A stretch of 64,000 nt of DNA from Elusimicrobium sp. (GTDB lineage Bacteria > Elusimicrobiota > Elusimicrobia > Elusimicrobiales > Elusimicrobiaceae): positions 1 through 64,000 of the forward strand of contig SUVG01000005.1 of the NCBI GenBank assembly GCA_015062115.1, written 5' to 3'. The position numbers and the translations under genes were made by a program. Under the pieces are notes generated by a model. The model ran no database searches, was not told the origin of the DNA, and saw nothing but the letters and a program-made list of their open reading frames with translations. Each line of letters opens with the position of its first letter. Positions within the stretch are counted from its first letter, which is position 1. This document shows, piece by piece, positions 43,744 to 53,177 of this stretch.

Positions 43744-43750
43744 GTTTTTT

Positions 43751-43806
43751 ATGTAAAAAAGTGCCCCGCCGGCTCAAACAAAATAAATGCGGCGGGACAC
43801 AAAAAA
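43751..43806 (-). terminator. Terminator behind the 43810 carrier
   Basis: Minus-strand GTGTCCCGCC...GGCGGGGCAC hairpin with a 20-nt loop, followed by T6. Confidence 0.75.
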
Positions 43807-43809
43807 CAA

Positions 43810-45276
43810 TTATTGCCACTTCATCAAATACGGCGGAACGAGAAGTGCAAAGGAGAGTAAGTACATCAGTATGAGTAACGGCGCCATCCATTTAAGCCAT
43901 TTGGGATAAGCAATACGGGCAAACCCGATGGCGGCAATGGTTACCGGGTCGGTAGGAATTACCATATTCATCCAACTTCCGCCTAACTGGAAAGCGAGAA
44001 CCATGGTTTGGCGCGTAATGCCGATTAAGTCCGCAAGCGGGGCTAAAATCGGCATGGTCAACACGGCTTTGCCGGAGCCGGAGGGAATAAAGAAGTCGAT
44101 AACGGTTTGGAGCATCATGGCTGCCCACGAGGCACAAACAGGGTGTAAGTGTTTGATGCCGGCGGACATCCAGTTAAGCATGGTATCTAAAATGTGTCCG
44201 TTATTGGCGATAATCACAATGGCTTGTGCGAAACACAACAACATGGCAATTTCCGCCATACCGCGTACCCCGTCAAAAAACGCATCGCTGAATTGCTGCA
44301 TTTTCATTTTTCCCAAGAAACCGCACAAAAAGCCGACTCCCAAAAATAACGCCGCAATTTCCGTAATGTACCAGCCGCTTTCTTCCAAGTGCAACATTTC
44401 CATCAAATCAAGCCCCCAGGCATTTTTGATGGCGGAGCAAATTTGCGGTTTGAGTACCCCTAAAATAAGCGTTACCATACCCAACCCGAAAGCGATGAGA
44501 ACCCATTTTTGGCGGCGGGTCATGCGGGTTTCTTGTTTGTTGAGTTTGAGTTCTTTTCTCTTTTCCACATCAAACTCATAGGTTAAACTTTTGGTAGGAT
44601 CTTTTTGTACTTTATGGGCATATACGCTTAACCAAGTGATGACGACGGAAGTACAAATAATCCAGATGATAAACCGATAGCCGATGCCGGAGTAAAGCGG
44701 CACTTGTGCAATCCCTTGGGCAATACCCACCGTAAACGGGTTGGTAAATGCGGCGGCAAAGCCTACCCCTGCCCCGATAAACGGCACAGCCGTTCCCAAA
44801 GCGGAGTCATATCCGAGAGAAAGCGCGAGCGGGATAAAAATGGGAATAAAAATAAGCGCTTCTTCACACATGCCGAAAGTGGCCCCGCAGAGGGAGAAAA
44901 CAATTACCCCTAACGGAATAAACAAGAAACGCAAGTTGGGTTTACGCTGAAAGAACGCACTGGCGGCTTGAATGCCGGCAGTAATGGCACCCGTTTTTTC
45001 AATTACGGCCAATACCCCGCCGATAATAAGCAGGAATACGATTACTTCAGCCGTATTGGAGAAACCTTGTACAGGGGCTTTTAATACATCAAACAAGCCC
45101 TGCGGGTTGGCCGGTACGGAGTGATAAGTCCCGGCGACGACGACCTGGCGGCCGTCCACTTCCATTTTGTCATAAGCCCCGCTGGGAACTACCCAGGTCA
45201 GCGCGGCCACAATCGCTACAATGGATAAAATAATAGCGAAAGTGTTGAGTTTGATTTTGGACAGAATTTTAGACAT
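43810..45276 (-). CDS. YfcC-type anion/amino-acid carrier, paralogue 2
   Basis: About 488 residues, 12 or so membrane segments. It shares TWVVPSGAYDK, SLCGATFGMCEEALIF, TNPFTVGIAQGIAQ and SGSGKAVLTMPILAPLAD with paralogue 1. The cytoplasmic loop between the halves is longer (about residues 285-325). I prefer the ATG at 45276 because the frame from 45318 adds 14 residues lacking any family resemblance. Neither start has a well-spaced Shine-Dalgarno. Tandem duplication suggests two related substrates. Confidence 0.85.
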   Translation of the reverse strand: MSKILSKIKLNTFAIILSIVAIVAALTWVVPSGAYDKMEVDGRQVVVAGTYHSVPANPQGLFDVLKAPVQGFSNTAEVIVFLLIIGGVLAVIEKTGAITAGIQAASAFFQRKPNLRFLFIPLGVIVFSLCGATFGMCEEALIFIPIFIPLALSLGYDSALGTAVPFIGAGVGFAAAFTNPFTVGIAQGIAQVPLYSGIGYRFIIWIICTSVVITWLSVYAHKVQKDPTKSLTYEFDVEKRKELKLNKQETRMTRRQKWVLIAFGLGMVTLILGVLKPQICSAIKNAWGLDLMEMLHLEESGWYITEIAALFLGVGFLCGFLGKMKMQQFSDAFFDGVRGMAEIAMLLCFAQAIVIIANNGHILDTMLNWMSAGIKHLHPVCASWAAMMLQTVIDFFIPSGSGKAVLTMPILAPLADLIGITRQTMVLAFQLGGSWMNMVIPTDPVTIAAIGFARIAYPKWLKWMAPLLILMYLLSFALLVPPYLMKWQ

Positions 45277-45398
45277 TTCTGCTGCGTAAACCTCGCGAAT
45301 TTTAAGTATTAACAACAATTTAATATTCTACAAAATAACAGTTTGAAATAGTCAAAAAAATATTTACTTTTATCCGTACGCGCGTGCGTGATTTTTTA

Positions 45399-45404
45399 TA
45401 TACT
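45399..45404 (+). promoter_or_regulatory. -10 box before rsmI
   Basis: TATACT eight bases before the rsmI ATG, no Shine-Dalgarno between. Another candidate leaderless start. Confidence 0.45.
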
Positions 45405-45412
45405 TTACTTAT

Positions 45413-46126
45413 ATGCTCTACATTGTTCCCACACCGATCGGAAACCTGCAGGATATCACCCTGCGTGCTTTGGAAACGCTCAAAACGGCAGATGCCGTAT
45501 TGTGCGAGGATACGCGCCGCACTCAAATTTTGCTTTCGCATTTCGGTTTTTCTAAACCGCTTTATCGTTATAACGAGAACGACGACCGTTCCGTAGAAAA
45601 ATGCTTGGAAGCCTTGAAGAACGGAAAGAATTGTGCGCTCGTGTCCGATTGTGGCACTCCGTGTATTTCGGATCCGGGGTGGAAACTGGTAAAGCGTGCC
45701 GTAGAAGAAGGGATTAAAGTTTCTTCTTTACCGGGGCCCAGCGCGGTGGCTTGTGCGCTTGCCGGTGCGGGAATTACGGGCGGTGCTTTTACCTTTTTGG
45801 GCTTTTTGCCGCGTAAACCCGGAAAGGCCGCTAAACTCATTTCGGCCGCGTATGCCTTAAATCACCCGGTGGTGTTATATGAGTCGCCTTATCGGGTGGT
45901 AAAAATGCTGGAACTGATTTCCAAAACTTTGGGCGAACAAACCCCTATGGTATTGGCACGGGAACTTTCCAAGGTGTACGAAGAGTGGTTGCGCGGTACG
46001 GCACAAACTTTGGCAGAAGAGTTGGGGAAAAAGACCAAAGTGCAAGGCGAATTTGTGATGATTATAGACCGTCCGCATACGGAAGAAGAGGAAGAACCGC
46101 AAGATGCGCAAAACCCATATTTTTAA
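45413..46126 (+). CDS. rsmI: 16S rRNA (cytidine-1402-2'-O)-methyltransferase
   Basis: A 237-residue SAM-dependent tetrapyrrole-methylase-fold enzyme. It begins LYIVPTPIGNLQDITLRAL, then CEDTRRTQILLSHF, LVSDCGTPCISDPGW and SLPGPSA, all typical of RsmI. It methylates the 2'-OH of C1402 in the 30S decoding centre. The gene overlaps tsaC by 23 bases. Confidence 0.96.
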   Translation: MLYIVPTPIGNLQDITLRALETLKTADAVLCEDTRRTQILLSHFGFSKPLYRYNENDDRSVEKCLEALKNGKNCALVSDCGTPCISDPGWKLVKRAVEEGIKVSSLPGPSAVACALAGAGITGGAFTFLGFLPRKPGKAAKLISAAYALNHPVVLYESPYRVVKMLELISKTLGEQTPMVLARELSKVYEEWLRGTAQTLAEELGKKTKVQGEFVMIIDRPHTEEEEEPQDAQNPYF

Positions 46127-46742
46127 GACGGAGGAAATGACCCCCGAATACCTGCAAATGGCGGCCGGTGCACTGGCACAAGGAGCCGTGGCCGTAGTGC
46201 CGACCGATACTGTGTACGGCGTGGGAACGAGTGCATTTTGTGAAGAAAGTATCTTGCAGATTTACCGGCTTAAAGAAAGACCGACAGGGGTGCCTCTTCA
46301 AATTTTAACGGGTTCGGTGGCACAGGCCCGCGAGGTAGCTGTTTTTTCCGACCGGGCAGAACAATGTGCCCGCGCTTTTTGGCCCGGGGCATTAACGATG
46401 ATATTGCCTCCAAACGAAAAAGGGCGTGCGCTGACCCGCGGCTTTGAAGGGTTGGGGCTTCGGGTACCGGGAAACAAATTTTTGGTTGATTTGCTCGTCC
46501 GTATGGCAGGCCCCATGGCTTGTACCAGTGCCAACTTGCACGGCCAGCCGACTTTGATAGACGAAAAAAGTATTTTGGAAACCTTTGACGGGAAAGTAGA
46601 TTTTATTTTTTTAGGAGGTACCCTCAGCCCGGTATCTTCCAGTGTGGTAAATTTAACGGCAAACCCTACCCTTATACGGGAAGGGGGGGTTCCTAGGACG
46701 GAATTGGAACAAGTGCTGGGGCAACCCTTGCGCGTTTTATAA
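46104..46742 (+). CDS. tsaC: Threonylcarbamoyl-AMP synthase (TsaC/YrdC)
   Basis: A 212-residue YrdC-domain enzyme, the first step of tRNA t6A37 synthesis. VVPTDTVYGVGTSA binds the substrates; RLKERPTGVPLQIL, WPGALTMILPPN, LGLRVPG and TSANLHGQPT follow. It lacks the C-terminal Sua5 domain, so it is of the short TsaC type. Overlap with rsmI suggests translational coupling of two RNA-modification genes. Confidence 0.93.
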   Translation: MRKTHIFKTEEMTPEYLQMAAGALAQGAVAVVPTDTVYGVGTSAFCEESILQIYRLKERPTGVPLQILTGSVAQAREVAVFSDRAEQCARAFWPGALTMILPPNEKGRALTRGFEGLGLRVPGNKFLVDLLVRMAGPMACTSANLHGQPTLIDEKSILETFDGKVDFIFLGGTLSPVSSSVVNLTANPTLIREGGVPRTELEQVLGQPLRVL

Positions 46743-46754
46743 CGGGAGAAAAAT

Positions 46755-47738
46755 ATGACCTTGTGGCAAATTTTAATTTCGTATTCGTTGTTGGTGGCGG
46801 CCTCTTTGTCGCTTTTGACTTATTGGATTACCAAAAAGTTCGTTCTTAAAAAAATGAGACGAACCATTATGAAGGCCGAACACAACTACCAACAACAAAT
46901 TTCCACCTTGCAACAACAATTATCCGGTAAGGTAACCATGTTGGAAGGTATGGTGGAAAAACTGCGTCTTTCCAACCAGGAATTAAACCGCTTGAACGAA
47001 ATTCGTTCCAAATTTATGTCCATTGTCGCGCACGATTTGCGCCAACCGCTTTCGTCGATTCAGGGGTTTACCTCGGTGCTGATGATGGATAACCCGCACG
47101 GTGGTTCCAGCGGAAGCGAACAAATGGCCTTAAACAACATCTTAAAAGCCACCGATAATATGAATATGCTGATGACGGACTTAATGGACATTTCCATGAT
47201 GGAGTCCGGACGGTTCAAAATGGATGTGCGCCCGTTTGATTTCAATGCGTTACTGAGTGATGTAATCAGTTTGCAAACGGTAAACGCCCAAAAGAAAGGC
47301 ATTTTTTTGCAAAAGTATGAGTATTCCAATGATGTAATGGTAGAGGCGGATCGCTTCCGTATTTCGCAAGTGATTAACAACCTGCTCGGCAATGCCATCA
47401 AATTTTCTCCGCAAGGCGGCCGGGTAGATGTGCGGTATGTAGCCACGGAAGAAAAAGTGACTTTCCGGGTAAGCGATAACGGGCCGGGAATTTTACATAG
47501 CGAGCAATTAAAAATCTTCCAAAAATTTCACCAATCCGATAACGACCGCACCCTCAAAAAACAAGGATGGGGATTGGGTTTATCCATCGCACAGGAAATT
47601 ATCAACGCGCACGGGGGGGAAATCGGTGTGCAGAGTGCCGGGCTTGGGTTGGGCGCTACTTTCTGGTTTATTTTACCCCGCAAAGCGGCCGGTTTAGCCA
47701 CCAAACTACATACCGAGTTAAACTCCCCGCAAGCATAG
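46755..47738 (+). CDS. Sensor histidine kinase with a single membrane anchor
   Basis: 327 residues. One membrane segment at about 5-25, a coiled coil at about 38-80 (QQQISTLQQQLSGK), HisKA with His 93 in IVAHDLRQP, and HATPase with NLLGNAIKFSPQGG, DNGPGI and GWGLGLSIA. There is no periplasmic sensor domain, so it probably senses inside the membrane or cytosol. GGGAG precedes the ATG. No cognate regulator is in the operon; the converging neighbour contains a degenerate receiver domain but is predicted to be secreted. Confidence 0.92.
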   Translation: MTLWQILISYSLLVAASLSLLTYWITKKFVLKKMRRTIMKAEHNYQQQISTLQQQLSGKVTMLEGMVEKLRLSNQELNRLNEIRSKFMSIVAHDLRQPLSSIQGFTSVLMMDNPHGGSSGSEQMALNNILKATDNMNMLMTDLMDISMMESGRFKMDVRPFDFNALLSDVISLQTVNAQKKGIFLQKYEYSNDVMVEADRFRISQVINNLLGNAIKFSPQGGRVDVRYVATEEKVTFRVSDNGPGILHSEQLKIFQKFHQSDNDRTLKKQGWGLGLSIAQEIINAHGGEIGVQSAGLGLGATFWFILPRKAAGLATKLHTELNSPQA

Positions 47739-47752
47739 AGTTTTTAGTAAAT

Positions 47753-47784
47753 AAATATCCCCCAGCTAGGCTGGGGGATATTTA
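47753..47784. terminator. Bidirectional terminator
   Basis: Perfect AATATCCCCCAGC-TAG-GCTGGGGGATATT palindrome between the converging kinase and receiver-protein genes. Confidence 0.8.
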
Positions 47785-47794
47785 TTGTGAAAAA

Positions 47795-49237
47795 TCAGCG
47801 TTCCCAACCGTGTAAATTTTTATAGTAAAAGTAATTTTTCAGTGCGCGTAGGTATTCAATATAACCATAGGCCCCTTCGTTTAGGTTGGTGTTATACCAC
47901 AAGTATCCGTCTATCCCGGCACTAAACAATTTTTCTTCGGGTTCTTCGCCTCGGTCATACTTGCTGGAAGCGATAACGACCGTTTGGGGGGAAATGGTCC
48001 TCAGTTCCGGCATCATTACAAGCCCTGCGTAAGGAACGAGCAAGTCGGTAATGACTAAGTCGTATCGTCTTCCGTTGCGCATCTTGTTCATAAAATCAAA
48101 ACCGTTCGGGAATATTTCTACTTGAGCGTTCTTCCCCAAAAATCCTTGTTCGGCCCATCTTTTAAAGTTCAGGCGGGGAAGGGCGTCGTCATTGATAAAT
48201 GCAATACGCATATTTTCGGGAAGTTGGGCTAATAATTCTTCCCGTTCCAAAGCCGCTCTTTCCGGGGTAATGGGCGGATTACGCATTTTTTCGCGTACCA
48301 CTGCGTAAGAATCCAACTCTTCTATTTCGTCCGGGTCGCGGATAAGCGTTTCCGAACGGGGGAGGAGATAATCGGTCCCGTCAGGGTTTAACAAGTTGAA
48401 CTCTGTAGTTTTTAACACTCTGTCAGTGCGGAGAGAAAGCTCCGTCGGTTTCTGCAAGGCACTTTCCAGTAGTGGGTTAAAGCGGCTTAACATGGTAATC
48501 CAAAAATTTTCCTGCTGTTCCAAATACGGCTCGCTGGGTAGAGAGGAACGCAACGCTTGTACTTGGTGCAGCATGGAAAAAAGGGCGGTATTGAATTTTT
48601 CCCGTTCTTCTGAAAGCAAGGAGCGTCCTTCTCCCGGGATAGAGGCATACACAATCCACGGGAAAATCATGTCATGCGTTATTTGGCTTTGGGTAACTAC
48701 TTGGGAATAAGTGTTTTTTAAATACTCCATGGTTTCTTTGGGGACGGGGTGCCTTAAAAACGAGGATAATTCCCCCAAAAAAGAAGGGCGCATTTGTATC
48801 CAAAGTGTGTTTAATTCGTCACGGGTTTGGCGCCAACGGGCACTTTCTTTGGCCATAATATAATTTTGGGTAAGGGTGTTTTCTATTTTGTACTGGGAGG
48901 CCGCTTCGGAAAAGGAAAAAGGCTGGCGTTTATTGGGGAAGGATTCGGATTGTACAACCACCAACGCTTGAGAGGGGTAGAGAGAATGACGAACTGCTTT
49001 TTTGTCGACAATAGGTATACCCCATGCAGCGGGCGGAGCAGATACATCCGGATAAGTTAAATGGGCGTCAATTTCTTTTAAAGGGAGGATACGCTGCACA
49101 GACCCCCGCACAGTGGGAGTAGTGGTAAGTGCTTTGGTAACATGATGGATATTTTTGGGATTCTTTTGAGCCGATACTTCACCCGAAAAAACCAATAACA
49201 CCGGAGCAAGAAACAGAAAAAACATTTTGTTAATCAT
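47795..49237 (-). CDS. Secreted protein with a C-terminal receiver-like domain
   Basis: 480 residues. The ATG at 49237 has AGGAGG nine bases upstream and gives a clear signal peptide (hydrophobic 5-19, cleavage near VSA|Q). A helical middle of about 310 residues matches nothing I know. Residues 343-480 read like a response-regulator receiver: acidic pair in FINDDA (350-351), candidate phospho-Asp 398 in LVITDLLVP, Ser in VIASSK (about 424), and GIDGYLW. The usual Lys before Pro is missing (YLWYN). A receiver outside the cytoplasm would have no ATP-dependent kinase, so it may be a structural or binding domain. Confidence 0.65.
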   Translation of the reverse strand: MINKMFFLFLAPVLLVFSGEVSAQKNPKNIHHVTKALTTTPTVRGSVQRILPLKEIDAHLTYPDVSAPPAAWGIPIVDKKAVRHSLYPSQALVVVQSESFPNKRQPFSFSEAASQYKIENTLTQNYIMAKESARWRQTRDELNTLWIQMRPSFLGELSSFLRHPVPKETMEYLKNTYSQVVTQSQITHDMIFPWIVYASIPGEGRSLLSEEREKFNTALFSMLHQVQALRSSLPSEPYLEQQENFWITMLSRFNPLLESALQKPTELSLRTDRVLKTTEFNLLNPDGTDYLLPRSETLIRDPDEIEELDSYAVVREKMRNPPITPERAALEREELLAQLPENMRIAFINDDALPRLNFKRWAEQGFLGKNAQVEIFPNGFDFMNKMRNGRRYDLVITDLLVPYAGLVMMPELRTISPQTVVIASSKYDRGEEPEEKLFSAGIDGYLWYNTNLNEGAYGYIEYLRALKNYFYYKNLHGWER

Positions 49238-49325
49238 AACAAGGTTCCTCCTGTAAATAGCGTAACAAGTTTTAGCGTATTTAGCCAGGGGCAAAAGACC
49301 CAAAAGGAGTTAGGTCTAGAGAAAA

Positions 49326-49660
<335 letters not shown>

Positions 49661-49688
49661 AATTCTATTTTACCAAAAAAGAAAGCGA

Positions 49689-50264
49689 TTATAAATCGTC
49701 GAACAGGCTGGGTTGCTTCGGTTTAGGGGTTGTTTTGGGGGCCGCTTTTGCTGTCGGGCGGGGAACCGGGGTTACCTCCACCCCGTTTACCACATTGTCT
49801 TGGGATTGGGCGGGGATATCAATTTCGTTATCTTGCGGCAAGTGTTTAATGGGGTTAAAACCTAGCGATTGTTTAGCGTCCATGGCTTTATTCGCCAGCG
49901 CATCGGGGGCTTTATTTAAGTGGCGAAGCACATGCTTAATATGAATCGTAAAAGGAGTGGCCAAGCGGCGGATTACCTGCATGCGGGCGGCCAAATCGGG
50001 GTGTTTTATTTTATATTCCCCCAAGTATTGTTTTACCAAGAGTAAAGAGTCGGACTCGATAAACAGTTCTGTTGCGCCCAGTTCGGCGGCTTTAATAAGG
50101 GCCAGTTTAAGCGCAGTATATTCGGCTTGATTGTTGGTACAATGGGGCATAAAATACCCTTCCTGCGACAGGACTTTTCCGCCCAAATCGCAAATGACAT
50201 AAGCCGCTGCCCCAAGGCCCGGATTTCCGCGAGAACCGCCATCAATGTTAATTTTTACTTGCAT
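49689..50264 (-). CDS. Ribonuclease HI with a C-terminal tail ending in a clamp-binding-like motif
   Basis: 191 residues. The RNase H fold occupies about 1-130: catalytic Asp in INIDGGSRGNPG, Glu in NNQAEYTAL, Asp in FIESDSLLL, and the last Asp in NKAPDALANKA. It cleaves RNA in RNA-DNA hybrids. A flexible Pro/Lys/Thr-rich tail of about 55 residues ends in KQPSLFDDL, which resembles the beta-clamp-binding QxxLF pattern. The gene follows rnpB on the same strand side without an apparent shared function. Confidence 0.9.
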   Translation of the reverse strand: MQVKINIDGGSRGNPGLGAAAYVICDLGGKVLSQEGYFMPHCTNNQAEYTALKLALIKAAELGATELFIESDSLLLVKQYLGEYKIKHPDLAARMQVIRRLATPFTIHIKHVLRHLNKAPDALANKAMDAKQSLGFNPIKHLPQDNEIDIPAQSQDNVVNGVEVTPVPRPTAKAAPKTTPKPKQPSLFDDL

Positions 50265-50287
50265 AGCACTATTGTAGCAAATTGAAA

Positions 50288-51544
50288 CTATTCGTACTTA
50301 AGCGCATCTACCGGTTTTAAGTTGGAAGCCTTCCACGCCGGGTAGAGCGCAAAGATAAAACTGGTGGAAATGGCAATCAGGACAGACAATACCACCACCC
50401 ACCACGAAAAAGTCATTTCTTTCGTGTTAACGGCCAAATGCAAAACGGCCCCGTAACCCAGCACCATACCGGCGATAGAACCGCAAAAGCCAAGCAACAT
50501 GGCTTCCACCAAAAACTGGGTTAAAATATCCCTTCTTGTGGCTCCCAGGGCGCGGCGGATACCGATTTCTTTTGTGCGCGAAAAGATAACCGCCATGGTT
50601 ACGTTCATAATACCGATACCGCCGGCAATCATGGCAATTAGCCCCAAAAAGAGCATATTGTTCAAGTCCTCACGGGCTTCTTTGGTTCGGGCTTTGGCGG
50701 TTTCGTGGAAAAATTTGATTTCGGGTTTTTCATTTTTACCGAATTGAGAACGCAGGAAGGTAGTTACGGTGTTGGCGGCTTGGCGGACGGTGCGTTCGTC
50801 TCCCGTTATCACGCGAATTTTTTCGGAAAAATTTTCTTGCCAGGCAGGTTGGAGTTCGTACCACGTGGTGTGCGGAATAAAAGCAGGAACGATACGTTCT
50901 TTTTCTTCGGGGAAACGGGGGTCGTCTTTGGCTTCGGGGGCATGCAAAATTCCTACCACGGTAAAGGACTCGTCGTTCATGGTAACCTGTTGACCCAGTA
51001 AATTATGCCGGTAGGTAAAATCTTTGATGTCTTGAGGGGGATCTTCGTCCGGGTCGTGATGGTTCCACTTCCACAAATCCCGTTCTTCTTTCTCATGCGG
51101 AAAAACCATCAATACCATCACGCGGTTTTTGTTTTCAATGTCCGTGTAGTTGATAAAACGCCCTTCCAGGCGATAAACAAAATTGGAATCTGCCCAAGAC
51201 GGAAAAACCCCATAATTTAGAAAGGAACTGATGGTATTGTTTTTGTAATACATTCTTTCAAAAGAGTTATCTGTAACAAATGAAAGAGAGGTTTCTTCCG
51301 GGAGCATATTTTTGAGTTCTTGGTATTGGTCGGTATCCAACGGGTGTTCGGTGGAAACGTCCAATCTCCCCTTTCCGGCCAATTCCACCGCGCGTTCAAT
51401 GTCTCTATAGCGTTGGCTGAGGATACTGAGTGTGTAAAAAAAGGTGGCAATACCGATAGCAATAGCAAAGAAACTTAAAAAACTACGCATCTTATGTGCG
51501 CGAATTTCGGCCCAACCGGTGGCTAGCAAGTCTATCAGTTTCAT
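50288..51544 (-). CDS. MacB-type ABC transporter permease
   Basis: 418 residues. One N-terminal membrane segment (about 18-40), a large periplasmic domain (about 45-275), and three C-terminal segments of the FtsX fold (about 285-415). RTKEIGIRRALGATRRDIL is the conserved cytoplasmic loop that contacts the ATPase. It is fused to no ATPase, unlike E. coli MacB; the ATPase is the preceding gene, overlapping by four bases. It probably couples ATP hydrolysis to mechanotransmission through a TolC channel. Confidence 0.92.
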   Translation of the reverse strand: MKLIDLLATGWAEIRAHKMRSFLSFFAIAIGIATFFYTLSILSQRYRDIERAVELAGKGRLDVSTEHPLDTDQYQELKNMLPEETSLSFVTDNSFERMYYKNNTISSFLNYGVFPSWADSNFVYRLEGRFINYTDIENKNRVMVLMVFPHEKEERDLWKWNHHDPDEDPPQDIKDFTYRHNLLGQQVTMNDESFTVVGILHAPEAKDDPRFPEEKERIVPAFIPHTTWYELQPAWQENFSEKIRVITGDERTVRQAANTVTTFLRSQFGKNEKPEIKFFHETAKARTKEAREDLNNMLFLGLIAMIAGGIGIMNVTMAVIFSRTKEIGIRRALGATRRDILTQFLVEAMLLGFCGSIAGMVLGYGAVLHLAVNTKEMTFSWWVVVLSVLIAISTSFIFALYPAWKASNLKPVDALKYE

Positions 51545-52200
51545 ACGATTTTACCGTCCTTCATACGAATAACTCGGTGGGTATTTTCCGCCAATTTCGG
51601 GTCGTGCGTTACCATCACTAAGGTTAGCCCGTTTTTGTTAAGTTCGTGCAGTAAATCTATGACATCTTTGCTTGATTTAGAGTCCAAATTACCCGTCGGC
51701 TCGTCGGCCAAAATAATACGGGGGTTGTTGGCCAGTGCGCGCGCACAGGCCACGCGTTGGCATTGGCCTCCGGATAGTTGCAAAGGCGTGTTGGAAAGTT
51801 TGCTTTCAAGCCCTACCCTTTTAGCCAGTTCCCGTGCGCGGGGTAAAATTTCGTGGCGGGGAGTATCCGTATAACGCATCGGCAGGGCGATGTTTTCCAA
51901 CACCGACAAGCGCGGCATCAAGTTAAAAGATTGAAAAATAAAACCGATATTTTCCCTTCTCATACGGGAACGGTGCAGATCGTTCATGTGTGCGGTGGGG
52001 GTGCCGTTTAATAAATACTCGCCTTGGGAAGGTTCGTCCAATAGTCCCAAAATGTTTAAGAGCGTGCTTTTTCCGCAACCGCTGGGGCCCATAATGGAGA
52101 CAAATTCCCCTTCTTCTATTTGCAACGAAACCCCGTCCAGCGCGCGAAATTCTTCCGCCGCTTGATAAATTTTAACGAGGTTTTTGCAACAAATTACCAT
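51541..52200 (-). CDS. ABC transporter ATPase (MacB/LolD type)
   Basis: 219 residues. Walker A GPSGCGKSTLLN, Q-loop in FIFQSFNLMP, signature LSGGQCQRVACARAL, Walker B ILADEPTGNLD and the switch His in VMVTHD are all intact. SMGPS and the overall size fit the LolD/MacB subfamily. It overlaps the adaptor gene (7 bases) and the permease gene (4 bases). Confidence 0.95.
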   Translation of the reverse strand: MVICCKNLVKIYQAAEEFRALDGVSLQIEEGEFVSIMGPSGCGKSTLLNILGLLDEPSQGEYLLNGTPTAHMNDLHRSRMRRENIGFIFQSFNLMPRLSVLENIALPMRYTDTPRHEILPRARELAKRVGLESKLSNTPLQLSGGQCQRVACARALANNPRIILADEPTGNLDSKSSKDVIDLLHELNKNGLTLVMVTHDPKLAENTHRVIRMKDGKIV

Positions 52201-53177
52201 GATTCTCCGTACGGCAAAGTATTCAAAATTTTCTCTCCTTCTTGGAGCCCTTTGGTTACTTCCACCAAAGTATCGTTGGCAAGGCCCGTTTCGATTTCCA
52301 CTTTTTCGGTTTTGTTGTTGCCGAGGTATTTGAAAACATAAGATTTTCCTTGTTTTTCAAATAAGGAAACGGCCGGGATTACGAGGACATCTTCCTTTTT
52401 TTCCAGTACGATAGATACATTGGCATTTACCCCCAGTAAAATGTTTTGTTTATTGCGGGGGAGTTCTACTAAAACCAAAAAGCCTTTGCTGTCGCTCCAG
52501 CGGCTTCCGCTTTTTTCTATTTGGGAAGAAATATGCGTAATCTTTCCTTTTAACGGGGGGGCTTTGTCTCCCAAGGCGGGAATTTTAATGTCCACCGGCA
52601 TATTGTTGGAAAGTTTTAATACTTGCCGTTCCGTTACATACATGGGGATAACCAGCGTATCCATGTTTACCACACGCAAAAAGCAGGTGGCATTGTCGGC
52701 ATTGTCGTAACTGCCGTTGAGGAAGGTTCCCAAGCGGGGAAGGGAAAGATCTCTTTCCGAAATGTCTTTATCGTAATCCATACTGTCGGCGTGGCATTTT
52801 ACCACGGTGCCCGTAGCGGTAGATAAAATGGGCATAGGTTTATAATCTTCAAACTCGTTACGGCCGGGTTTAATAAGGCCCACTTCCTGCCCTTCTTTTA
52901 CAAAATCGCCTTCTTTTACATACACGGCTTTTAAGATACCGCTGGGTTTGGCGGTTACTTTTTCGTCCTGCTTGGCAGTAATAGTACCGCTCGTTTTGAA
53001 AAAGAGTTCTATTTTATCCTTTTTGACGGTTTCAATGTCTTGTGGGGTAATCACATCGCCTTTAATTTTGGCAATTAAGGGTTTCACGCCAAAAAACCAG
53101 CCTGCCCATAAAATTGCCGCGGCCACTAGTAAATATACCAGGCGAAAGAGCCATTTTTTCCAAGATTTTTTCTTCAT
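52194..53177 (-). CDS. Periplasmic adaptor (MacA/HlyD-like)
   Basis: 327 residues with one N-terminal membrane anchor (about 10-30) and the membrane-fusion fold: a split lipoyl domain (KAVYVKEGDFVKEGQEV and ATGTVVKCHADS), a beta-barrel (LVIPMYVTERQV...) and a membrane-proximal domain. The alpha-hairpin that normally reaches TolC is nearly absent, so contact with the channel must be short. It lies between the TolC-like gene and the ATPase, overlapping both. Confidence 0.9.
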   Translation of the reverse strand: MKKKSWKKWLFRLVYLLVAAAILWAGWFFGVKPLIAKIKGDVITPQDIETVKKDKIELFFKTSGTITAKQDEKVTAKPSGILKAVYVKEGDFVKEGQEVGLIKPGRNEFEDYKPMPILSTATGTVVKCHADSMDYDKDISERDLSLPRLGTFLNGSYDNADNATCFLRVVNMDTLVIPMYVTERQVLKLSNNMPVDIKIPALGDKAPPLKGKITHISSQIEKSGSRWSDSKGFLVLVELPRNKQNILLGVNANVSIVLEKKEDVLVIPAVSLFEKQGKSYVFKYLGNNKTEKVEIETGLANDTLVEVTKGLQEGEKILNTLPYGESW

